NCBI GenBank assembly: GCA_905331475.1 | Contig: CAJNYU010003377.1 | Coordinates: 62,001-126,000, forward strand | Origin: Rotaria socialis | Taxonomy: Eukaryota; Rotifera; Eurotatoria; Philodinida; Philodinidae | DNA: 64,000 bases | Direction: 5' to 3' | Shown here: positions 36,382-48,500 of the stretch, in pieces | How positions within the stretch are numbered: the first letter of the stretch is position 1 | Layout of the letters: every line of letters begins with the position of its first letter | Translations under genes and position numbers: made by a program | The notes under the pieces: model-generated | Databases searched by the model: none | The model's input: the letters and a program-made list of their open reading frames with translations, nothing else | What the model was told of the DNA's origin: nothing

Positions 36382-39300
36382 CTAATTAATAATGAGAGAA
36401 CGTGAAAGATTTGAACAGATCTTAAGATTTCAGTTCACCGATGAAGAACCAATAAAATCAGCAGTATGCTATTTATTAGTTAATATATAAAAATTAAAAA
36501 ACTAATCAAGAGAGAAGACTTGTCGATTCATTTTTGTTTGTACGTCGACGGAGAAACACTTTATTATGTCGCGTTAGATTTATTTTAGTATGATAGAATA
36601 TGATAGAATGACATCTTTATTTTATGTATGAAATATTATTCTCTGAAAAAAGAAAGAATTCGTAACTGGATAATCAACGATCAAATTTGTATAAGTATTT
36701 GTGTGTTGTCTGTCTTATCCATACCATATAGATGGTTTACGATGTTTTGCTATTGTTGGTATGCTTACAAGAAGAAAAAATTGTAATAAGGAGTTACTTT
36801 TTTTCGAATCAAAAGTCAGATTTATAATTGAAATTTTAGAATAATAATAATTTTAGTGTTACTTCGCTATAATATAACACAAATCATTTTTTTTCTCGAC
36901 ATCAAATCTATGTAGTGTTGACAAACTCTTCTATTCTATACTATTCGATATTATAGTAGAGACTTCTTGAAAAAATAATTTGATACATACTCTGTACTTT
37001 GCACCACGGGCAGTCAGTCATTCGATAATTATTTGCATGATTGTTTGTATAATTTTATGCGTATTGTTAGGTTTTCTATTCTATTCGTACTATTTTCATA
37101 AAGAATAACTTTGCGTTGTTTATTGTAGACCATGCAAGTGAAAATTTGCACGTGCCGAAAATAAATAAAATATCTTTTTCTATAACTAGATTATGGCGTA
37201 AATCAAAGCTTGATACTTGTTTCGCTAATGTATGAAGATCTTACAAGAAGAAAAAATTGTAAATTGATTATATTATAATAAGCTCTTATTGCAATGTTTT
37301 CATATTAAAAATCGACAACTATGTATAGAAATGAAATAAGCAAAAATACGCTAGGAGGTCTTAGATGATTCGGAGTAATACACAAATAATAAAAAACAAC
37401 AAGAAGAAATTCTATCATTTTCTATGATCAAACTATAATTAAATCAATCTGTTTTTTTCTTGTGGAACAGAGAATAACAACTGACGTTAACGAATAGAAA
37501 TCAATCAATGAAATAATCTGGAATCCGTCTGATTCTATGCAGTTGTTTCCTAGAAGGAAAGCACCCGTCGTGAAATACAATCTAAAATAAATGTGGAAGT
37601 ATTACGGTAAAACAATTCAATTTATTTAACTCTCCAAGGACTGACAAACGGGCAGCACTCAAAAAATTGTATTCTAGATCATGACGGACACATTGATGGT
37701 CTACTTTTAGGGTGCGAATAATAATTTTACTCTGTTGCATATTTCATACCGTTGGGATTCAACTAACAGATGGTATTAGATGAAAAAAAACAGATGGAGT
37801 GTTTTTACTGACTGATGAAGTTCAAAATGTAGAGTTGGAGCATGTCTAATCATCATTATATATTAAAATATATTGAGAGAGAGAGAGTATAAAATTAGCT
37901 TCATCAGTAAAACTGCAACACGAAGAATAATTCTTAAGTATTTCGAGCAATTGAAGTATATTTATATTTAAATAATACTAGCGCCTATTGCTTGAAGGTT
38001 GTGTTCTGTATATTGATGTAATAAATACCTAGGGTCATAAATATTTGATTCTAGATTGTCTTTTAAATACCAAGATCTGAATTATCGTTCGTTCGTTGTA
38101 AAAAAGAGAAATATAATATATTAAATAGAAATGCGTTTGTAAAGTCAGTTCGATAATAGCTAGGCAACCATATGAAAAATTACAGAAGAGAAAGCCGATC
38201 AAGTTATATGACAATGCATGATTATCGTGTGTATTTGACATTTTATGATAGGTTAATCTATTGCACAAGCAATAAGAAGCCATATTTTAACTCCATATAT
38301 TCCTATACAAACCAAACAAGATGTAATTGACTTAACAAACCTTACAGAAACAAATTTCTCATAGGATCGAATTGACTTGTGATCATGATGCCAAAAAACT
38401 CCATCATGAAAAGAATATGTTTTGATCTTTTTGAAAGAAATGAAAGGATTTATCGAAAAAACTTGTAATGAAATCCTATATGTAGAATTCATATATAAAG
38501 ATTCTTTTTCAAAGGTGTGTAAAAACGATCGAGTTTATATATTTACATTAATGACAATTGTTTTTTAGAGTATTCTCAGTATGTTAGGATCATTATAGGA
38601 AATAAATATTTAACGGATATTATATTATATTGTGGAAAAAATGTAATTGAAATTTCTCAAGAACTATTCCTGTAAAGTTTCGAAGTGAAACTGTCTAGAT
38701 GAATATTTTCATTTTTTTACATTAATGGTAACATTGGTTGGCCGTCAAAAGGTTGAAAGGAGAAATGTCGAAAATATATATATTGTTGTGGAAAATGGCC
38801 GAAAAGAGTGTTTTCAAATTCTGACTTGAGAGAAATATGTTTTATTGTGTACGTTAATACTAACATATGATAATCGAAGTATATTCATTTGCTATTAGCA
38901 ATTGTTTTCCGTTTTGTGAATTAATAAATGAAATAGTTGGTGACTTTGATTGAGTTTCATCTTCTGAAGATGCGACAGCTGTAGCCATAATGATAGAATT
39001 TTAGTTATATATTTACTCTTTTGTAGTTGTTCACTTAATCTATTATCAAATAGTAATCATCACTGTTACAAGAGGTGCAAAATCTAGACTAGTAGAATTA
39101 TGGGAAAATAAATAAAACATGAATTATTCGTGCTTAGAGTCATCATTTACTGTAGATGTAGACACTGTTATTTCGTTTATTTTGAATTTTGACATCTTTT
39201 GTGGCAAAATATATTCTTCGACATTTTTCCCCGTTCTACAATTTTTTTCGTCATTATTCCGTTTCGATATTTTTCCCTTTCGACATTTTTCTTTTCGATC

Positions 39301-40451
39301 TTTCTACGGCACACCGTAACATTGAACAACTACTCGATTATGTATTGACTTAATACATTTGATTCAAATCACCATGAAGAATTTCTTTCGACGTCAATAT
39401 TGTAATTCGATCAACACGTAAATCTAGTTAATTATTAAAAAACAACAAAAAAAAAGCACTGTTTTAGTCTCTCAGGCCGAAGTTCCATTCTGTATGATGA
39501 AAACAAATGCTCAGTAGTAAAGTCCATATGTTACAAGTTTTGAATAACAAACGGATTAGATAACATAACAATCGAAATTACGAGATAAACTTCTCTCTAA
39601 CAACGGAAGTGCTTTGACTGATAAATCCTTTGTTTTTGTCGAGATTAAATATTCTATGAAAAACGAAATGAATATGTTGGGAAGAGTGTATTCTATCACC
39701 GGGACACTGAGCTTTCACAGTACTTTCTAAATGAATATTATAATCTACGTAAAAAATAGAGGAGAGAATTATTTCGGCTTCAAGCATTCTACACGAATAG
39801 TCCTTGATAAGAATAATGCATTAGAGAGATCAAAGAACTTGAGTTGTGTAATTCCATGCAAAATTTTAAATCAACTTTTTCTGATTATTTCTCATAGGGA
39901 GCTATGATATTTAAGACTAGATCCATAGTAAGTTTGAATCTATACAATTCTTGGTTCACAAGTAATCTATTACTTGGAAGATTTCCCGTATGTAATCTTA
40001 CATTTGTTCAACACATCGATTATCATCAATCAAGTATTGACGCAGAAAATACATAGTAAAATATTAATTGAAAATCGAAATGAATGTATCAACAGTAAAA
40101 TAAATTTCCAGATTAACATTTATTCTGACGATTCACTTGACTCTTTGGCGAGAGGAATTCGAATATGACCGATGAAATCAATCATAAAATATATATTTAT
40201 TAAATCAATATTTTAAAAGCATTATACAATATGCAGTTTAATTACAATGTAATTCATAGTGCGATTTATCTCGAGATTCTATATAAAAAAGAACAATTTT
40301 TTTCGATGTTAATCAAGTCCTGATTAAAAAAATATTTAACATCATCATATAATAATTTTGTTTCTTTTAGCAATATTTGAAAACTATAAAATGAAAAGAA
40401 AAACAAAAGCGGATATAGATAAACAAATCTAGGATGTTGATTTTTTTCTTG
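36382..40451. other. Long intergenic region
   Basis: About 4 kb of AT-rich sequence between the MITE and the PDZ gene 3' end. It holds an imperfect inverted repeat near 37795-37925 and a degenerate tandem array of TTCGACATTTTTCC-like units at about 39215-39300. Matching inverse units (GAAATGTCGAAAA) lie near 38765. No gene recognised. Confidence 0.4.
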
Positions 40452-43400
40452 CTAAAAATCGGTAGCTCCTAGATCTGTTGAACTTAACCTATTCGCTAGT
40501 GTACTAGTTTCTGTTGGCCGTTGTTCACCAGTCATCTCTTGTAAATATTTAAATGAACGCGATGGATGGTCATTTATTCGATTTTTGTTTGTTAAAAAAT
40601 TTTGTTCATCATATTTATTGAGTAACGATTGCTGAGCTTTAGTATAATTGTTATTCGGTTTTAAATCATCTTGTTCTTGACTATCTTGTGTCATCATTTG
40701 AAGAAAACGAAATGAACGTGACGGAACGGTTGCACCTGAATAACGTGGTGCTTCAGGTTCGCGTTCACGAAAACTTGGTGGCACTAAAATTTGAAAAAAT
40801 TCCAAAGATCGAAAAATTCGATGGGGAAAAATAAATGTACCTTTATGATAAATTTCCATAAGATCATTTCGATTATTAACGGGTCGAGATCGATTTGGTG
40901 AAACTTCTTGAGTTACATCATATTGATCTTGTAGAAATCGAAAGGCTCGAGATGGATTATGTGCGTCACTGCCTCGGCGTAGACCAGTTCCATTAGCTGG
41001 TGTTTTTTCAATCGTTCTTTGAACAATTTGCGGACTATTATTATTATTATTATTATTATTGTCATCACGATCGACACTATATTGTTCTTGAAGATAACGA
41101 AATGATCGCGATGGAAGTGATGTTGTACCACCGCCTGAACTTGAACGACGACGATCAGTATTATTTTTTAGATCAAAGCTATTTTGAGCGTCTATACAAA
41201 AATATGAATGCTTATTTAATGCAGTGTCCTTCGAACGATACTCATGTAAGTCTTCTATGGTCGCTTAGTGTAAACAAGACTACTCTAAGGACTTTCAGTA
41301 TATAGAGAACAACAAATTTTTGATTCTAACGGAATTTATAGGGCAATCCATTATAGATGAATCAAACAAATAGATTTATTATTATTCGATGTCACTGTGG
41401 AGAAACGATTGATTTAAGATTTGATTTTATCAAATCGGATTTATGCACATATGAAGGGAAGCAAACACTCTTTATTCATCGCATGTTTGTAACTATAATC
41501 GCATGTTTAAACGCTTCTTCTTTCTTCTTTATTTTTTTTTATTATAGTTATTTGATATTTTCATTCGATTGACCTTCTAAATTTCCATCGTTCGATAAGA
41601 ATTGGACATGATCCAACATAATAATTATCAAAGATAATAAAAGAAGGGAAACGTCTTAGAAAGGTCAAATATTCACCTGCTGATCTATATGTTGAATATT
41701 GTGTCGATGGCGATGATGACGATACCGTATTAGGTACAGTTTTTTCACTATCCGAAATCCATCCTTGAAGCATTTGAAATGAACGAGATTGTGTTATTCT
41801 ATGAAACGAAACAACAGTGAATAGCTTTTTTTTTGTTTTAATTACGCAGAATTGTGCTTTTCTTTTTTGTTGAAATCAACTTACACGTCAGTGTCGTGCT
41901 CTATATGTTTCTTTTGTGGTGGTGGTGGTTGTTGACGAGCATAACTAAATGGTTGAATTGGATTAGCAGCCGTATAATGATGTTGATTTAATTGCTCTGA
42001 TGGTACAATCATTCGTCGACTCATTACTGGATCGAATTCTTTTCTATTTTCACTGGTTGATCTACGTTCGGGATGACTAAAAATAAATCCAATAAGTAAA
42101 ATTATTTTAGAATGGTTCACAAGAACTGCCCAGTTGATATTTTCGTGTTTGATTATTTATTCCTCCTATTTCATGTGACATTCTTAACATGCCGGAAAAA
42201 GCGTTTAATTCAAAACAAATAAAATCCTTATCAGACACTATGTGTTAAACTCACCATTTTTTGATTTGTAGAAAACAAAAAAAGCGTTGAGGCAATAAAA
42301 GTGTTGGTTATTTGTTGTTGTTGATTTGCCTATGTATGTTTTGTTGAATGATTATACTTTTTAAGTATTGATTCACACAAACATTGCTTTTCTCTCTTTT
42401 TTTTGTTGTGCTTTTTCTCTCTTTCACACAAGATAAAATACAGTTACTTTCAACGGTGAAGTAAAAAAAGAAATGTGTGTGTGTGTGTGTGTGTGTGCGA
42501 TACAAATCGTGGCATATATACTAAAAAACACATGAGTGTACGAAAATGGAAGAATGTTAAGGGGACAAAAAAAGACGAAGAAGAAAATCGTGCGTAATTC
42601 ATTTTACGATGGCTCTCACGGTAGAGTGCGTAGATCTAAAAGAATTTGATTCAAGAAGTTTATTTTTAATACTTAAATATTTTCTTTTTTCGTTCGTCCT
42701 ACTCTTATGTCTTTTTTTAGCGATTACAAAGTATTTCGCACCTTTTCAATTAGCTGAAAAAGTTCATATATTATTTTTTTGGTCCTCTGTGTAATTTTAA
42801 TGTAAGAACAAATAAATGAATCATCATTATGATACATAATCTTACCGTCTAGTACGAGCTGCGTCAAGTAGTTTAGATAAATCGAGACCACCTGGTGTGT
42901 ACGTAAATGGTTTTGGACCACCTGGACGATTAAGAAATTTAGCAAGAATAGGAGACATTTCCTAAAAGTAAATTGATAGAAAACAACAAATTAATTTATT
43001 CATATCTGTTTTTTACTCCTGATTGCTCATATGTTGGATAAGTTTCTGTACTTGATTGTCGATTCATGAATGAATTTGTTTTTTTTGTAGTGAAATTAGG
43101 ATCAAATATCGGTGCTTGTGAAGTATTTCCTATAGACGTGGCTGATGTATTATTGTACGATGATGGTGATGATGAATCATAAGTATATGATGATTGCTGT
43201 TGTTGTTGTTGTTGTTGTTCTTGGTCAGCAAATCCGCATGTTTCTGTTGCATTTGAGTAACCAGCTCTGGAATTAGTTTTTTTTAAACGTTAATAATAAT
43301 AGAAGAAATTAATTGCATAAAAATATATATTTACTTTTGTATAGTAAGAAAAAGCGCATTACCACAACGTTGAATGAGTTCAAGCGCATCTTTATGTATC

Positions 43401-43816
43401 ATTTGCCTTACATTATTTCCTGCAATTTCTATTAGCATATCACCAGGGCTGATCTTGCCATCAGCGGGAGAATTTGGTACAATCTATTTATATATGTTTG
43501 TTGTTAATCACACATGAATAGGATATATATTTCTCAACAAAAAACAAATAGCCGTATCTATTTTGTCACTCATAAAAGGGCACAATCACTTTTCGAGAAT
43601 AAAATCGATATTCAGTTTCTTTTCTATGTAGAAAAATTATTCAAAGTAAATCTTGTCACCATTCATCCATGCGATAGCTATTTTTATTGATTGCTGAAAG
43701 CAGAGAAATACACGTACATTTGTAATTGTCAATGGTTCATTATATTCCAAGCCACCTTGAAGTCGAAAACCCCAAGAAACACTACCATCTGGTCGACTTA
43801 TAAAAACTTTATTCAT
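40452..43816 (-). CDS. PDZ protein of ALP/Enigma/ZASP type with five SRSFxxLQ repeats, no LIM domain
   Basis: Predicted 536 aa in nine exons: 43816-43718, 43483-43335, 43266-43017, 42961-42846, 42076-41885, 41798-41677, 41191-40841 and 40783-40452 (eight coding blocks listed; an additional 5' non-coding exon is possible). Frame is continuous to TAG. Residues 1-83 form a PDZ domain (WGFRLQGG as carboxylate-binding loop, NSPADG.ISPGDMLIEIAG). A Gln8 tract and Ser/Tyr-rich linker follow, then PKPFTYTPGGLDLSKLLDAARTRR, which resembles the conserved internal motif of PDLIM/Zasp proteins. Five copies of a short motif come next: SRSFQMLQ, SRSFRYLQ, SRAFRFLQ, SRSFRFLQ and SRSFKYLQ; PDLIM proteins normally have one. 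No LIM zinc-finger cysteines occur before the stop. Likely a cytoskeletal/Z-disc adaptor; partner unknown. Start Met43816 is chosen because it opens the first PDZ strand. Confidence 0.8.
42474..42497. repeat. (GT)n microsatellite in PDZ-gene intron
   Basis: GT dinucleotide run within the long intron (42845-42077) of the PDZ gene. Confidence 0.95.
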
Positions 43817-45262
43817 TGAATCTTCTTGAATTAAGGTCAAACGTTGTGCGTAGATAGTTATACGTGTGTATGTATCTTTCCTAGAAATAGACTAAATGCG
43901 GCGACGACGTTTCCTTCTTTTTGTTTTGTTTTTGTTGCACTGTCGGTTTTGTTGGACGTACTATAGCAATATGATAAATACCGGAAAAAATACAAGTAGC
44001 AGGGTGAAAAAAAGAAGAAGCAAACGCCCGTTCGCTGTTCTTGTATTGCGAGCGATGATGTTTGTTTGTCATTGTGAGAAAAAAAGAAGAACAAGAAATA
44101 GGTTTCCCTTCATCTTGATAGTATGTTTAGACTAAGTTGTAAGACAAGAAAAAGAGATAACTGAATAAGAGAAAATCATTGTTTCTCTAAATATTGACGC
44201 TTTTGTTAGATAGATATAGATATCGTAATGTGAGATGAAAAATTGAAGCAATTTGTACAATAGAATACGTATAAGTGCGACCTCAATAATTACAGATGAT
44301 TATGGAGTGGATTTCAATGAGAGCTTTTCTGGGTTGTTTCTCATCACCTGTTTTTAGTATTATTATTTGTCCTGCTGTGTAGCTAAATACTCTGTATAGC
44401 TTATGCATTTATGTGATTAAGGATGATGTTTGTAAATTAGGTTTGAAATGATTTTGAATGAATACTACTCTACGTAGATTATGATTGGAACCTGATGATG
44501 ATAGAGTACTTTTTCTCTGTCAACAAGTCAATGGCAAATGCTTTTCTATATTAATGTTTATCGTTTGACCCAGTGGCATAAATATGTCATTTGTTTGTTT
44601 CATATTGTATTATCTGAGATATAGTCAATGTTTCAGTACGTATTAGTTGCAAATGCTACATGAACACATAGTAGGATTACATCGCCTTCTATATTGACGC
44701 ACGTGATAATCATCTTGAGACTTGTATCTATTCTAATTAACTTGAGACATATGTCTTTGACCTATTATGTCAGATTAGAGAGTCTTTGCATGAGCACTGA
44801 TGTCGTCAAAATCCAGATATAATTTCTATCTTGTTGCTATCATAAAGTAAATCTATTAATTCGATTCAATATCAAAATTTGGATTCTATCACTGCAATTA
44901 AATTTTATCTACTGATCATCCATATTCAATCTAGGTAACTTCTATATAAACTGATATTTAAATGCTCTAAACCTTCTTGTTAAGTAAGATCACAGTCAAA
45001 CTCTTTTCTGTCTTACAATCATGACGCATTTACCAAGTCCTATTAAAACATATTATTCCTTAGTACGTATGATATTTATTCTCCAATTATTCAATCGTAT
45101 AGTTTCATTTTCACAAGCATAAATTTCTTCTAATTTTTTTTTGCACAAATAAATAAAAAAAACAGGGTCACATTGAATTAGAAATGATGCTGTTCTTTGT
45201 TGTATCTCACAAATACATTATTTAGTTCACATTTATTCGTAGAATAACTCTTTCTCTAGATT

Positions 45263-45299
<37 letters not shown>

Positions 45300-45568
45300 A
45301 ATTTTTCAATAAAGAAAGAAAAACATGAGGAAAAGAACAGAAATTCAAAAAAAAAGATCTCGTGCAAAGGCGAATAGTAGGCCATATAGAAAAAAAATTA
45401 CACACAAACGTATGTTGAACGAATGGGTGCACAAAACGAAGAGCAAAAAATTCAAAGAAGAAAAAAAGAAGCGACCGTCAATCAAAGACCGAGGAAAAAA
45501 CACAGAATAAATATTTAGTACGAACAACGGAACGTTGTTTTAGATATACAGTAATACAGTTAGATTAT
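43817..45568. other. Intergenic with (CA)n(TA)n tract
   Basis: Between the PDZ gene start and the ankyrin gene end, both on the minus strand. A (CA)n(TA)n microsatellite sits at about 45262-45299. In-frame sequence without a Met continues a little upstream of 43816, so an upstream exon of the PDZ gene cannot be excluded. No other gene recognised. Confidence 0.45.
45262..45299. repeat. (CA)n(TA)n compound microsatellite
   Basis: CA run passing directly into a TA run between the PDZ and ankyrin genes. Confidence 0.95.
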
Positions 45569-48500
45569 TTAGTTAGCATCCACTTGACTTGATAATGTAC
45601 TGTGAGGTAGTTGTTGTGCACCGAAATTTCTAAGTACTTGACATACATGATCATGCTGCTGAGATTCAGCTAAATCATATGCTGTTACATCTTGTTCTTC
45701 GAACCGAAATTGTTGATCAACATTTGCACCACGTTCACATAGGACTCGAACTGTATCATCATGACCCATTGCGGCCGCAATGTGCAAACACGAAAGACCA
45801 CTCTAAATAAATATCAATATTATTTATAAACAAATCCATACTCAAAATGCTAGTTCTTAATAACATCTGTTCGTAATCAATAATATTGATTGCCTATAAG
45901 CAAAAATGGAGTTGATCTCGATTTTTGATCATCAACATACTAGCATTCTTATAAACAACAAGGTTTTATCCGTTGACTTCATTATCTTTGAATATCGAAG
46001 GATTTTAATCTCCAAAAAAATAACGTTCATAAGATTACGATAATGCTAAAATATTTTCAAAGAAATCATTACAACGATTAAAGTTTTCAAAATATAATCA
46101 ATTAGCATTCGATAGAACAGTAATAAGATAATTGCTTATTGTTCTGGTTTTCTGTCAAACATATTCTGGCACAACAATACAAAGGTAACCTTCGTTTTAG
46201 CACTCATCTGTTACAAGAAGATTGGCGTTAGCAATACTTTCTTTGTGTTTTCCAATTGAGAACATTTCTGTCAAGAGGATTAAAGGTCAACAACCATATT
46301 ATTGCTTTAAACCGTGTGTTACTGTTTACCCTTTTCGGAGACTTTGATAAACGTACCCATAAGAACTGTCGTAGTGTTTCGATAAATATTACCCTATAGC
46401 ATTTGAACGCTCTTACCATCATATAGTATTATACTGATATCACAATGCATTTGAGTGGCAAAAGAACTTCAGATAGTCTATTTGCAAGCAATTATTTTGA
46501 ACTTAGCTCCTAGTTCGAAAACATTCAAAACTCTAAATGTGCGCTAATTTAATTATTCACTAAATTATTGCTTAACTATCAATTTTAATCTCTAGTCAAT
46601 CATATAATTACTCACGTTTTCTGTTCCATTAACATCAGCTCCTTTTTCAATTAAATATTCAACAATATCTTGAAAGCCTTTTGCACATGCACAAAATAAA
46701 GGCGTTCTACCAGCGGTTTCACCCTAATAAAGAATTGATGCATAAAATTAATCAGCAAAATTTGAATTTATTATCTTACTTTTCCTTCTATTTTATAATT
46801 AACATCTAATCCAGCTTCAACTAATAAACGTAATATATCATAGGAACCAGATTCCGCAGCAACAATTAAACCATTAATTTTTCCATCATATAAATTTTTT
46901 GCTTCAACATCATGTTGTGCTCCACATTTAATAAGCAATCGAGCTAGTTCAACATTATTATGCTGACAAATGGCAAGGAATGGTGATGAACCACGTTCAG
47001 ATGTTACATTAACATTTGCACCAGATTCGATTAAAAATCGAATTATGGGTTCATGATTTCTCATACACGCTATTAATAAAGGTGTTTGATTTTCAATGTG
47101 AAGATCACGTGCAACTTGTCCTGTCGGTGATTGATTTACATCAGCACCATTTTGTATCAGTAAAGCAACGACTTCTAAGTGACCTTCTTCTGTTGCTGTG
47201 TACAATGGTGTGGCGCCAGTCTAAACAAAACAATACAATCAATTAATTTTATTGATTATTATATGATCAGAAATCATTTTACCATTGTTACAGCATTAAC
47301 ATCGGCATTATTTTTAATAAGATATTCACAAATTTCTACATGACCCTTTTTAGCTGCACCAAAAAGAGGCGTCTAGAACAAAAATAAAAGTAGACATATG
47401 TATATGTTTATCTCGAATTCAATTAATTGTCTTATTAAGATTAACCAAGCAAAATAAATTGTATGTTAATTTATTAATTTTTTATTCCATAGGCGAACTT
47501 ACATTCGATGTCAAAGATTGAGTATGTGGATTATCTAATACATTTCCCGTACTTTCATATGAAAACACATATTAAACACGCCCGATATATTAAAATTAAT
47601 GACATCCGCACTATCATATCGTCTAGATCGCTTGAAGAAATTTTCTCGTTTTATTGGCTGATAATTGCAATAGTAGTCTTCGTCTGTTTGTTTTTTTTCA
47701 AAGTTAATTTATTCATTTTACACTTATAATATCAGTAATCTAACCGAAGCCCCCTCTCAACTCTCAAAAGAAAAAAATTCATTTCGCTTTAGTAGACTTC
47801 GAGCTACTCTTTCATTAATCTTAATGACCTTGCAATACCCGAGAAAAGCTTTTTTCTTTATATTGCTAACAAGGTAATATACTTATTTAGTTCTTTTTTA
47901 CAGTTTTATGTCATCTTCGTCACCTTGATGAAATCATTTCGATGAACTGTTTGTCCTTAAAAGTAGTTTAATCGCCAATAAATAAAAAATATAATTATTT
48001 GCATGCATCTAAAGCGACGATTCTATACGATGAGAAAAAAGAAAATTTTCTCAAACTTTCGATATGATATAATAGTGCCGGCGTTTCTTTTTTTCTCTTT
48101 GATTATTCTCTCATTAGTAACTATTTCTATAAAAAAAGCACGTCATCAGATAATTCATACGGCAAACCCTTACATGTTAAATTTCTCTAAATGTTAATTT
48201 CAAAAAGAAAGAAAAGAAGACAAATTTCAATTGGCCAATAGAAAAATATGAAAGCAAATTTACCTGTCCTGCAAGGAAATTTTCTTCAGCTAATTCTCCT
48301 TGTGGTGTAATATTGACATTAGCACTAGCGTCAACAAGTGCTTCAACTAGTTCTCGATTACCCGATTCTGCGCAAAGGAGCAGTGGTGATACACCATAAC
48401 GGTTTTGTACATTGACTTTAGCTCCTTTTTCAATTAAAAATTTCACAACATCAACACGATCTTTCAATGTCGCCATAAATAATGCTGTTTGACCAGTTAT

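Noticed and set aside
37795..37925. Inverted repeat resembling a MITE
   Set aside because: Arms match only imperfectly over about 25 bp, without defined termini or target duplication.
38727..39325. Possible transposon with TTCGACATTTTTCC-type subterminal repeats
   Set aside because: Inverse units exist at both ends but the terminal repeats are too degenerate to set boundaries.
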